Of a stretch of 39,651 bases of DNA, positions 9,080 to 17,060 are shown one piece after another. The stretch comes from Mycolicibacterium sp. J2 (GTDB lineage: Bacteria > Actinomycetota > Actinomycetes > Mycobacteriales > Mycobacteriaceae): positions 1-39,651 of the forward strand of contig NZ_JAPFPY010000040.1 in NCBI RefSeq assembly GCF_026240945.1. The letters run 5' to 3'. The position numbers and the translations under genes are program-made. The stretch's first letter is position 1. The number at the start of each line of letters is the position of its first letter. Under the pieces are notes generated by a model that ran no database searches, was not told the DNA's origin, and saw only the letters and a program-made list of their open reading frames with translations.

Positions 9080-9367
9080 ATGCCGATTTCATATACCTAC
9101 TCAGACGTCGAAGGCCACGGCACCACCCTGCAGGCGCAGGCCGGGTCGCTGGAGGTCACGCATCAGCAGATCCTGAGCGACCTCAACGCCTGCGCCGATT
9201 TCTGGGGCGGCGCCGGTAGCAGCGGCTTCCAGGAGTTCGTCAACGAACTCAACCGCAACTTCCGGGTGATTTTCGAGCAGCTCAACGAGCACGGCGGCAA
9301 GGTCAAGACCGTCAGCGGCAACACCGCGCACACCGACAGCGGCGTCGGTGGCACCTGGTCGGCCTGA
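9080..9367 (+). CDS. WXG100 protein, EsxA (ESAT-6)-like secreted partner
   Basis: 95 aa. ADFWGGAGSSGF at about residues 38-49 holds the WxG motif between two amphipathic helices. There is no C-terminal YxxxD/E, as expected for the EsxA-type partner, which relies on its EsxB partner for targeting. The tail is short and Gly/Ser-rich (DSGVGGTWSA). The ATG follows AAGGAC about eight bases upstream. In the family the heterodimer is exported by the ESX channel. Which ESX clade this pair belongs to cannot be settled by eye. Confidence 0.95.
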   Translation: MPISYTYSDVEGHGTTLQAQAGSLEVTHQQILSDLNACADFWGGAGSSGFQEFVNELNRNFRVIFEQLNEHGGKVKTVSGNTAHTDSGVGGTWSA

Positions 9368-9468
9368 TCAGGGACAGCGACGGGGTGCACCGCCACGCAG
9401 CAACGCCGCGAACGGACTGCTCCCCGACACGTCACGGCGGCTGGCTTCTCGTGTAACCGCCTGATCAT

Positions 9469-9500
9469 GCGGCGGCACCCTCACCCGAGGGTGCCGCCGC
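9469..9500 (+). terminator. Strong intrinsic-type terminator after the Esx pair
   Basis: A perfect 14-bp stem, GCGGCGGCACCCTC (9469-9482) with GAGGGTGCCGCCGC (9487-9500), closes an ACCC loop and is followed by TTTCGGTTT. It sits in the 187-bp gap between the EsxA-like gene and espG. It probably limits read-through, so that PE/PPE/Esx substrates are made in excess over the downstream machine genes. Confidence 0.8.
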
Positions 9501-9554
9501 TTTCGGTTTAACCCCACCACAGAAGCTCCGACCAACGAAAAGGACCTGCACATC

Positions 9555-10484
9555 ATGTTTTCCGCCCACAGCGCCGAACCGGTCGCCGATGTGACAGTCA
9601 ATCTGCACGGCATGTGGATGTTGCAAGCGATGCTCGACATCGCCACCATGCCACCGGAACTCAGCACCGTTCCGTATGGCGCCCCCCGCGATAGCACGTG
9701 GATCTCTGGGGACCCGCGCATCGAGCAGCTCCAGGAGGCCGGTGTCGTCGGCGCCGACGGGCACGTAATTCCTGCAGTGGCCACCCGCATGCGGGCGCTG
9801 GCCGCCCCGGATGTCGAAGTGGCCATTCTCATTGCGCGAGGGGCACTTTCATGGAAGGGCCGCATTGATGTCACTGACCCGGCGACCTGGCGGCGCGACA
9901 TCCCGGAAAACCAACTGCAGATCGTGCTGGCGCGCCGCGACGGCCAGTGGGTGTCGGCCGCCCGCGCCGGCGATGACATCACGATCGACGATGTGGGTTT
10001 CGATGGCGGATCGGCAGCCTGGTTGCGCGACATCATCGTTGACCAACTCGACGCCGTGCATCCGGTCGAGCCGTCGCGCATCGAACCGATGAACCTGCCC
10101 TACGAGGACATCCTGAGTGCCGCTGCCCAACGCGCCGCCGCCGGCGACGACCCGCAGCAGCGCGAGGTTCCGCTGCGGGCGCTGGGTGTTCCGCCGGCCG
10201 CCGTGGCCGAACTCGGCGCCCTGCTCGACGAACCGGTTATCGAGGCCGTGCTGTACGCCCGCGCACACACCGACGCTCGCCGCGACACCAGCGCCACAGC
10301 GCTGAACATCCGAGACACCGAAGACGGACGAGTGGCGCTGTACCAGATGCTGGCCCCGCGGGGCTCCACCCAAGACTGGATGGTGATTGCGCCTGGATCT
10401 CCCAGCCAAATCCTGCAGGGCATTCAAACCGTTCTGAGCAGCGTCAATGTCCGCGAATGGGAAAACCATCAACGATTTGCGTAA
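9555..10484 (+). CDS. espG: EspG, cytosolic chaperone for PE-PPE dimers
   Basis: 309 aa, close to the usual EspG size (about 280-300). The N-terminal pattern with MWMLQAMLDIATMPPEL, then the alternating beta-strand/helix layout including VEVAILIARG and ENQLQIVLARRDGQW, fits the EspG fold. EspG binds the exposed hydrophobic tip of the PPE partner, keeps PE-PPE soluble and defines which ESX system a substrate uses (family knowledge). The ATG at 9555 follows AAAAGGA at about 9538-9544. The upstream terminator and the 115-bp downstream gap suggest partly independent expression. Confidence 0.9.
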   Translation: MFSAHSAEPVADVTVNLHGMWMLQAMLDIATMPPELSTVPYGAPRDSTWISGDPRIEQLQEAGVVGADGHVIPAVATRMRALAAPDVEVAILIARGALSWKGRIDVTDPATWRRDIPENQLQIVLARRDGQWVSAARAGDDITIDDVGFDGGSAAWLRDIIVDQLDAVHPVEPSRIEPMNLPYEDILSAAAQRAAAGDDPQQREVPLRALGVPPAAVAELGALLDEPVIEAVLYARAHTDARRDTSATALNIRDTEDGRVALYQMLAPRGSTQDWMVIAPGSPSQILQGIQTVLSSVNVREWENHQRFA

Positions 10485-10535
10485 TGACCAGCCGCCGCAG
10501 CAACGGATGTACCGAACTTTCTCGTTTGGGCGTAG

Positions 10536-10562
10536 TTAACCGGTATTTGGCGGCCCTACGAT
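10536..10562 (+). promoter_or_regulatory. Possible promoter before the EspI-like gene
   Basis: TTAACC (10536-10541) and TACGAT (10557-10562) resemble -35 and -10 boxes, with a short 15-bp spacer. They lie in the 115-bp gap between espG and the EspI-like gene. TACGAT fits TANNNT well and the -35 only partly. It would drive the tightly overlapping espI-like/eccD/mycP/eccE block. Confidence 0.3.
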
Positions 10563-10599
10563 TGCATCATCACGTCTTCATCAAGCCATTGGGGTGGTT

Positions 10600-12162
10600 A
10601 TGAGCATGGACCCGGAATTCACCGCGCGGTACCTGAACGAACAGGACCCTGACGAAAGCCCGCCCGGTCGGGGCCTGGACCGAGAAGCTGGTATCGGCGC
10701 TGAGCCGCAGGTACCTGACGCACCGTCGCTGCCGGAACCAGAAGCTCCGGCGTATCAGGGCATGCCGGACAACTGGGCAGAGACGACGGCGGTCGTCGCA
10801 GCATCGTCGTACGCCGTGCCCCCGCCGGCACCGCCACGCGTCGACGAGCAGCGCCGCGCGCCGATCGCAGCTGCTCGCGCCGAAGAGGGAGCCGGGGAGT
10901 ACCGGGACACCGGTGCGCGCCACCGCGACCCCGGCGCGGACTACACGGAGGGCCGTCGACAGCAGCACGCCCCGGCCACGCCGCCTCGCGGTTTCGCCGG
11001 TCCTGGTTCGGGCGATGCCGCACAGGCCACCTCGGGGCCGATGTCGCGGGTGCCCGGCGCTGAGTTCGCCGATTACGCGCAAGGCCCCGTGGCCGCGCAC
11101 CGGGCGCCGTCGCAACCCTTCGCCGCAGCGCCGCCGCGAGCACCGTCCGCACCGAGCAATGAACTGGCCCGCAGCGAGTCCGCTCCGGTGTGGGATGCCA
11201 GCGGCTCCAGCTTCGCCGACGCCTCCAATGCTCCCGCCTTGCGCGCCGAGGATGTCGTGGCTGCCCGAAAGCTGCCGCCGGAGATGGGCTGGCGCAAGGC
11301 CGTCTATCTCAGTTCGGCCAAGACGATCAACCTTGGTGCTGGGCCCGCCGAGCAGCGGCTGCGCGAGCAGATCGACCTGATCAAAACCAACATCCCGGGT
11401 AACTACCTCATCGGGGTGGTGTGCGTGCGTGGGGGAGTGGGCAAGACCCGCACCACGGCCGGGGTGGGCACCGCCTATGCCATCCACCGCAAGAACGAAC
11501 CCGTCCTGGCTATCGACGCCAATCCCACCTACGGGGCGCTGGGGCGGCTCATCGACCCGACCGCCACCGCGTCGATTCGAGAGTTCCTGGCCGACAACAA
11601 CCTCTCCAGCTACCCGATGGCGCGGCACTACACCGGCAAGAACAAGCCAGGCCTGGAAGTCCTGGGCTCCAACCAGAACGTCGCCAATCCCTTCGATCTG
11701 TCGCCGGAGGCGTTTAAGGCGGTGCTCACCCGGGTGCGCCGCTTCTATCAGTTGGCGCTGGTGGACTGCGGGCCGGAGATCGAGCACCCCGTCATGCAGG
11801 CGGTGCTATCCCAGGTCGATTCGCTGATCATCGTGGGCACGATGAACTTCGATGGTGCCGCTGCTGCGGAAACCACCATCAAGTGGCTGGCCGCGCGCAG
11901 CGAATATCAGGCCCTGTTGCGCCGGTCGGCGCTGGTCCTCAACGACGTATATAACTGCGCCGATAAGGATTTCATGGCCAAGGTGCGCGAGACGATCGGT
12001 CAGCGCGTCGGCGGGGTGACCTCGATCCCGTGGGACAAGCATCTGCGCGATAGCCCCCAGTTGGACTGGGATGCGCTGCGCCGCGAAACCCAGTACGCCT
12101 ACCTCGATGTGGCGGCGTGGCTGGCCCAGGGCTTCCGCAGCGGACGGACGGCGCTGCGGTGA
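10600..12162 (+). CDS. EspI-like MinD/ParA-family ATPase of the ESX locus
   Basis: 520 aa. Residues 1 to about 230 are Pro/Ala/Arg-rich and probably disordered, and residues 265-520 are a SIMIBI-class P-loop domain. The deviant Walker A reads VRGGVGKTRTT with the P-loop lysine at K282. The usual signature lysine of KGGVGKT is Arg (R277). LAIDANPTYGALG and LALVDCGPE are the following switch and Walker B elements. The layout matches EspI of ESX-1 and the Rv3888c-type protein of ESX-2, both linked to secretion control. GTG 10594, ATG 10600 and ATG 10606 are all possible starts. 10600 is chosen after GGGGTGG (10591-10597), but the spacing is short and 10606 is equally possible. The stop overlaps the eccD GTG. 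Confidence 0.85.
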   Translation: MSMDPEFTARYLNEQDPDESPPGRGLDREAGIGAEPQVPDAPSLPEPEAPAYQGMPDNWAETTAVVAASSYAVPPPAPPRVDEQRRAPIAAARAEEGAGEYRDTGARHRDPGADYTEGRRQQHAPATPPRGFAGPGSGDAAQATSGPMSRVPGAEFADYAQGPVAAHRAPSQPFAAAPPRAPSAPSNELARSESAPVWDASGSSFADASNAPALRAEDVVAARKLPPEMGWRKAVYLSSAKTINLGAGPAEQRLREQIDLIKTNIPGNYLIGVVCVRGGVGKTRTTAGVGTAYAIHRKNEPVLAIDANPTYGALGRLIDPTATASIREFLADNNLSSYPMARHYTGKNKPGLEVLGSNQNVANPFDLSPEAFKAVLTRVRRFYQLALVDCGPEIEHPVMQAVLSQVDSLIIVGTMNFDGAAAAETTIKWLAARSEYQALLRRSALVLNDVYNCADKDFMAKVRETIGQRVGGVTSIPWDKHLRDSPQLDWDALRRETQYAYLDVAAWLAQGFRSGRTALR

Positions 12163-13751
12163 CCTCAGTGCGTGACGCCGCGGTGAGCACCGGGGCGGGG
12201 GAAGAATCCGAGCAGCTACGCCAAGTGCTGGTCGCAGTGATGGTCAACGACGTGTCGATCGGAGTGCGGCTGGATGCTGCCGCGGCGATCGGCATTCAGA
12301 CCCCGGCCCTGGTCGATGTGCTCAACAGCCGTCTCAGTGAGATCGGAAAGCCCCGACTGGCGGTGCGCCCCGGTGACGCTGTCGGCGGGCGCGGTCGGTG
12401 GGCGTTGTGCTGGGTTGATGGCACACCCTTGAAGCCCAAGCGCTCTCTGAGCGAGCAAGGTGTTTTTGACGGCACCACCTTGTGGCTGCGCTTCATCGAC
12501 GACGCCGAGGCCCGTATCCCGGTGATCGAGCACGTCACCAGCGCTATTCCCGCCGAACTGCGCAAGCACTGGCCGTCGGTGACACCGCCGTGGGCTGCCC
12601 GTGTGGGCGTTGTATTGGTGGCGGCCGCCATGCTGTTGGTGGCCATGTTGCTGCTGCGCTGGCGCTACGGACACGACGACCTGATCGCTAGTGCCGCTGC
12701 TGGCGTCTGCGCGCTGGTGCTGATCGTCACGGCTGTGGTGACCGGCATCCGGTCGGCGCGCAACCGGCGCGCGGCCGGCGACGTCCGCAGCATCGAGCCC
12801 GAGCGGGCTGAGGTCCTGCGCGCGGAGCTGTTTGTCGCTGACACGTTCCTGCTGCTGGCGGCAGCTGCGACCGCGCTGGCCGCGGCGCTGGCGATTCCGG
12901 GGCCGTTGGGTGCGGTGCACGCCGGGTTGGGGGCCGCGGTCACCCTGGCCGCGGCAGTGTTGATCATGCGGTTCACGGGCCGCCACGTTGCCTTGTGCAC
13001 CGCGGTGGTCGTCATGAGCTTTGCCGCCCTGGCTGCTGGTGTGGCCAGGATGCTGCTGGTCACCTCGGCGGTGACGCTGCTGGGCATCGTGCTGATGGTG
13101 TCACTCATCTGCATCAAGCTCGCGCCCGGCTTTGCGCGCATGCTGGCCAAACTTCGTCTGCCGGTATTCCCGTCGGCCAGCGGACGGTGGATCTTCGAGA
13201 CCCGCCCTGATCTGCCGAGCGCGGTGGTGGTGCCCAGCGGTGATACCCCCACACTGGAAGGCCCCGAGTCGGTGCGCAATGTGGTCATCTCCGTTGACCG
13301 TGCCCATGGATTCCTGACCGGCTGGCTCGCAGGGTTCTCTGCGCTGCTGGTCATCAGCGCGACCGCACTGTGCGATCCGCACGCTGATCGACGGTGGCTG
13401 CCCGTCGTCGTTGCCGCCGCCAGCGCCGGGGCGATCCTGCTGCATGCCCGCTCCTATACCGATCGACGACAGTCCACCTTGCTCGCTGTTGCGCCGGTGG
13501 TGATCGCGCTCGCAGTGCCGCTGCGCTACGCGGTCAGTTTGTGGACACCGGCCGCTCTGTTGATCGGGTGCGCCACCATGCTGGTGCTCACGGCCGCTGG
13601 ATTGGCCTTGGCGGCGATCATCCCGACCCACGTCTACAGTCCGATGTTCAAGCAGCTCGTGGAGTGGGTCGGCTACTTGCTGCTGGTAGCCCCCTTCCCG
13701 CTGACGTTCTGGCTGATGGGCGTGTTCTCGGCGATCCGGTACCGCTCATGA
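12159..13751 (+). CDS. eccD: EccD, polytopic ESX channel subunit
   Basis: 530 aa. Residues about 20-110 form a ubiquitin-like cytoplasmic domain (QLRQVLVAVMVNDVSIGVRL onward). About eleven hydrophobic helices follow from residue ~135 to the end, the family layout. EccD dimers form the membrane vestibule of the ESX complex. The GTG at 12159 overlaps the stop of the EspI-like gene by four bases (GTGA) and gives a normal N-terminus. An in-frame ATG/GTG further upstream (12117) would add residues lying inside the preceding gene and is rejected. The stop in turn overlaps the mycP ATG (ATGA). Confidence 0.95.
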   Translation: MTSVRDAAVSTGAGEESEQLRQVLVAVMVNDVSIGVRLDAAAAIGIQTPALVDVLNSRLSEIGKPRLAVRPGDAVGGRGRWALCWVDGTPLKPKRSLSEQGVFDGTTLWLRFIDDAEARIPVIEHVTSAIPAELRKHWPSVTPPWAARVGVVLVAAAMLLVAMLLLRWRYGHDDLIASAAAGVCALVLIVTAVVTGIRSARNRRAAGDVRSIEPERAEVLRAELFVADTFLLLAAAATALAAALAIPGPLGAVHAGLGAAVTLAAAVLIMRFTGRHVALCTAVVVMSFAALAAGVARMLLVTSAVTLLGIVLMVSLICIKLAPGFARMLAKLRLPVFPSASGRWIFETRPDLPSAVVVPSGDTPTLEGPESVRNVVISVDRAHGFLTGWLAGFSALLVISATALCDPHADRRWLPVVVAAASAGAILLHARSYTDRRQSTLLAVAPVVIALAVPLRYAVSLWTPAALLIGCATMLVLTAAGLALAAIIPTHVYSPMFKQLVEWVGYLLLVAPFPLTFWLMGVFSAIRYRS

Positions 13752-15421
13752 AAACCGCGAACGTGGTGCGCAGCACATCGTGCGTGCTCGGCGCGGCTTT
13801 GATGGCGCTGGCACCGGCGCTGGCCAGCGCGCCCACCGCGGCGGCGGTAGCGCCGCCGACGATCGATCCGGCGGCTGTTCCGCCGGACGGGCCGCCCACG
13901 CCGCCGGAACCGATGAAGCAGGGGGCCTACTGCCCGCGTGTGGGCACGCTTCCGGGAACCGACTACCGCGTGCAGCCGCGCTACTTGGACATGCTGAACC
14001 TCCCGGAGGCTTGGCAATTCGGCCGCGGCGCCGGGGTGAGCGTCGCGGTGATCGACACCGGGGTCAATCCGCACCCCCGCCTACCCAACCTCATTCCCGG
14101 CGGTGATTACGTCTCCGACGGCGACGGCCTCCAAGACTGTGACGCTCACGGAACGATTGTTGCCAGCATCATCGCTGCCCAGCCGGCGGACGGGAAGACG
14201 CCTCTTCCCCCACAGCGCCAGACTCGGCAGCCCGACACCGTTCCGACGTCGGAAGCTCCGCCACCACCGCCGCCACCGCCCACGCAGACCGTGATCATCC
14301 AGGCACCACCCCCGCCGCCGCCACCGCCGCCACCGGACGTCCCGCCGGCGGCCTGGCGCAGCGACGGCGGCGCGCTGCACGTGCAGCTGGTCGACTTCCC
14401 GGGTCCACTGCCCGCCGACGACCCGCCACCACCGCCGCCTCCTGCGCCGGTGATTCCGCCGCCGGACGCGTACACCGGGATTGCGCCGGACGCGCAGATC
14501 ATTTCAATCCGGCAGTCCTCTCAAGCGTTCAGTCCGGAGAACTCTTTCGGCAACGAAGATCCCGTCACTCGCCGCAAGGCCGGAGACATCGAGTCGATGG
14601 CGCGGGCCATCGTGCATGCGGCCAACATGGGAGCCAAGGTCATCAACATCTCCGAGGTGTCGTGCATGAGCGCCCTGGACGTGATCGACCAGAAGGCGCT
14701 CGGGGCGGCAATCCGGTATGCGGCCGTCGACAAGGACGCGGTGATCGTGGCCGCCGCAGGCAATACCAGCAATAAGGACTGCAAGCAGAATCCCATCTAT
14801 AACCCGTTGAGCCCCAACGATCCTCGCGATTGGGCTGGGGTGACTACCGTGGTCACCCCGGCCTGGTTTTCCGACTACGTGCTCACTGTGGGCGCGGTCG
14901 ATGCCGACGGTAACCCGCTGACCGACCTGAGCGTGGCGGGCCCGTGGGTCTCGATCGCCGCGCCGGGGACCAACGTCGAGAGCCTGTCCGCTCGCGACGA
15001 CGGCCTGATGAACGCCGTGGAGGGCCAGGACAAGCAGCTGGTCAACCCCGCAGGAACATCGTTCTCGGCGGCGATCGTCTCCGGGGTCGCCGCACTGGTG
15101 CGCGAGAAGTACCCGACATTGACATCGCATCAGATCATCAGCCGGCTCATCCGTACGGCTCGGCCACCCGCTCGCGGAGTCGACAACCAGGTGGGATTCG
15201 GGATCGTCGATCCGGTCGCGGCTTTGACCTACGACCTGCCCGATGGCGATCCGCGCCCACCTGAGCGCATCGCTGATCCGCTGGTGCTGCCCCCGCCGCA
15301 TCCGGGTCGGGACATGTCACCGGTGTGGATCGCGCTCGGTGGGATCGGTGGCGTAGCGCTTCTGGCGGGCGCCGCGGTAGGCGTAGCGGCCATCATTCGC
15401 AACAACAGGGGGACAGCGTGA
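13748..15421 (+). CDS. mycP: Mycosin MycP, membrane-anchored subtilisin-like protease
   Basis: 557 aa. A signal peptide (about residues 1-33) precedes a subtilase domain with Asp in VAVIDTGV (D103), His in DAHGT (H134) and Ser in AGTSFSAA (S438). A C-terminal helix (about 525-550) and a short basic tail anchor it. Mycosins cap and stabilise the ESX complex on the periplasmic side, and some process substrates. An unusually long loop at about residues 150-240 contains several runs of 6-10 prolines. Such a loop exists in mycosins generally but looks expanded here. The ATG at 13748 overlaps the eccD stop. The longer frame upstream of it lies inside eccD and is not coding. Confidence 0.96.
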   Translation: MKTANVVRSTSCVLGAALMALAPALASAPTAAAVAPPTIDPAAVPPDGPPTPPEPMKQGAYCPRVGTLPGTDYRVQPRYLDMLNLPEAWQFGRGAGVSVAVIDTGVNPHPRLPNLIPGGDYVSDGDGLQDCDAHGTIVASIIAAQPADGKTPLPPQRQTRQPDTVPTSEAPPPPPPPPTQTVIIQAPPPPPPPPPPDVPPAAWRSDGGALHVQLVDFPGPLPADDPPPPPPPAPVIPPPDAYTGIAPDAQIISIRQSSQAFSPENSFGNEDPVTRRKAGDIESMARAIVHAANMGAKVINISEVSCMSALDVIDQKALGAAIRYAAVDKDAVIVAAAGNTSNKDCKQNPIYNPLSPNDPRDWAGVTTVVTPAWFSDYVLTVGAVDADGNPLTDLSVAGPWVSIAAPGTNVESLSARDDGLMNAVEGQDKQLVNPAGTSFSAAIVSGVAALVREKYPTLTSHQIISRLIRTARPPARGVDNQVGFGIVDPVAALTYDLPDGDPRPPERIADPLVLPPPHPGRDMSPVWIALGGIGGVALLAGAAVGVAAIIRNNRGTA

Positions 15422-17013
15422 AAGCGACCTTCCCGATCGGGCTGCGGCTCACCTGGTGGCGGGTCATCCTGGCCTTCGTCCTGACGGTGGCGTTGCTGGG
15501 AGCCGGTACCCACTTGTGGCATGGGCCGGTCGCACTCGTCGTTCCGATCATCGTTGCGGTGCTGCTCGACGCGGCCTTACTGATCACCTGGCGTCAGGAG
15601 ACGCTGGCGGCCCTGGCGTGGGGTCGGGTGCGGCGCCGACACGCAGACACCACCGTTGATGCGCCCGTGTCCTCGCATCGCCCTCGTTGGACCACCGATG
15701 AGCTGGCGATCCGCGGGGATGACTTCGAGGCTCTGGCCGTGGTCGCCGTGGATGGCCCGTCGCATAGCCCGTCGGTGCTTGATCAGCATCGCGTGCACTC
15801 CGGGGTGCTGCTCCCCGTCGACGTGGTAGCACAAGCGGTGCGCCAGTTCGATGTCCAGCTCGCCGGAATCGACATTCACAGCGTCGGGCGGCGCCGCGCG
15901 GGCGATGACCATCACCACTACGCGGCCACCTACTCCGGGGTGGTCGCTGATTATGGCGCGGTCGGGGAGCGCAGCACCTGGTGCGTCCTGCGGATGCGCA
16001 GCCGCGACAATGTCGGAGCCCTCGTGGCCCGCGACTCGGTGGCGGCGACCTTGGCAGCGTGCGCGCGGCGGCTGGCCGTCGAACTGGGTGCGCACGGGTG
16101 CCCATCACGGTTGGTGGATGCCGCCGAGCTGGCCGAGATGGACACGGCGATTGCGGGCCCGCTGGCCCGTGGTGCGCAGGCGCGGTGGTCGGCACTTGTC
16201 CATCCCGCCGGCGCCGTGACGAACTACTGGGTGTCCCCACAGGACATCACTACCGAGACCTTGGACCGCCTGTGGGCGCCCGATACTGACGCCACCATGA
16301 CCAGCATTCAGCTGCGGCCCCAGGCCGGCGGGACGATCTCGGTGGGCATGCTGGTGCGCTACGCCACGGCCGGCGTCCTGAAAGAGCCCCCGCTGCGCGG
16401 GCTCAACCCGCTCTCCGGGCAGCAAGAGCAGGCGCTGCGCGCCACTCTGCTGGAGCCTGCGGTACCGGATCTGCAGTTGCCGCATCGCCCCGTGGGTGCG
16501 GGGGAGAAGCTGCGCGCCCCGATCGGGGCCACCGGCATTCTGATTGGAACCACTGCCAAGCACCATCCGATGCTGGTTCCCCTCGGGGACGCGCGCCCCG
16601 GTCGCCGCGCATCGGTGACGGTGGCCGGGGAGCTGGCATTGCTGTTCCAGATCGCCCGCAGGGCGGCGGCCACCGGCTACCGGGTGGCAGTCGTGTCGAG
16701 TCGCCCGGAACGCTGGCGAGCGGCGCTGGCACCGGGCCTGCGGGTGGTGCGCGAGGTACCAGATGAGCTGCCCGACAACGGGCGCGCCATGATGGTTGTC
16801 TATGACCACATCGGTACCACGGGCAACCATCCCAGCGCCGCGGTCACGGTGCGCGCCGTCAATCCGGGGACGGCCAGTGTGGCCGATGTGCACCTGGAGC
16901 AGGACTCCAACAGCACCGCGGTCATCCGCACCGCTGAGTTCCGCTACCGGCTGCATATCGATGTGCAATCTGAACGCAACGACATCGCCGCCGCGGCTCG
17001 GCGCGTGGCCTGA
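15418..17013 (+). CDS. eccE: EccE, peripheral ESX membrane-complex protein
   Basis: 531 aa. Two closely spaced membrane helices at about residues 11-52 precede a large soluble domain, as in EccE of other ESX systems. RIGDDF-like text appears here as ELAIRGDDFEALAVV. Family sequence conservation is low, so the call rests on the two-helix start, the length and the place between mycP and eccA. The GTG at 15418 overlaps the mycP stop (GTGA). EccE stabilises the outer rim of the hexameric complex in other ESX systems. Confidence 0.9.
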   Translation: MKATFPIGLRLTWWRVILAFVLTVALLGAGTHLWHGPVALVVPIIVAVLLDAALLITWRQETLAALAWGRVRRRHADTTVDAPVSSHRPRWTTDELAIRGDDFEALAVVAVDGPSHSPSVLDQHRVHSGVLLPVDVVAQAVRQFDVQLAGIDIHSVGRRRAGDDHHHYAATYSGVVADYGAVGERSTWCVLRMRSRDNVGALVARDSVAATLAACARRLAVELGAHGCPSRLVDAAELAEMDTAIAGPLARGAQARWSALVHPAGAVTNYWVSPQDITTETLDRLWAPDTDATMTSIQLRPQAGGTISVGMLVRYATAGVLKEPPLRGLNPLSGQQEQALRATLLEPAVPDLQLPHRPVGAGEKLRAPIGATGILIGTTAKHHPMLVPLGDARPGRRASVTVAGELALLFQIARRAAATGYRVAVVSSRPERWRAALAPGLRVVREVPDELPDNGRAMMVVYDHIGTTGNHPSAAVTVRAVNPGTASVADVHLEQDSNSTAVIRTAEFRYRLHIDVQSERNDIAAAARRVA

Positions 17014-17060
17014 TCGGGCGAGCTGACACCACCAACGATTTCGAGAGGGACCTAACGGCG

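Noticed and set aside
13394..13747. N-terminal extension of the mycP frame
   Set aside because: Lies inside eccD; the signal peptide starts at ATG 13748, which overlaps the eccD stop.
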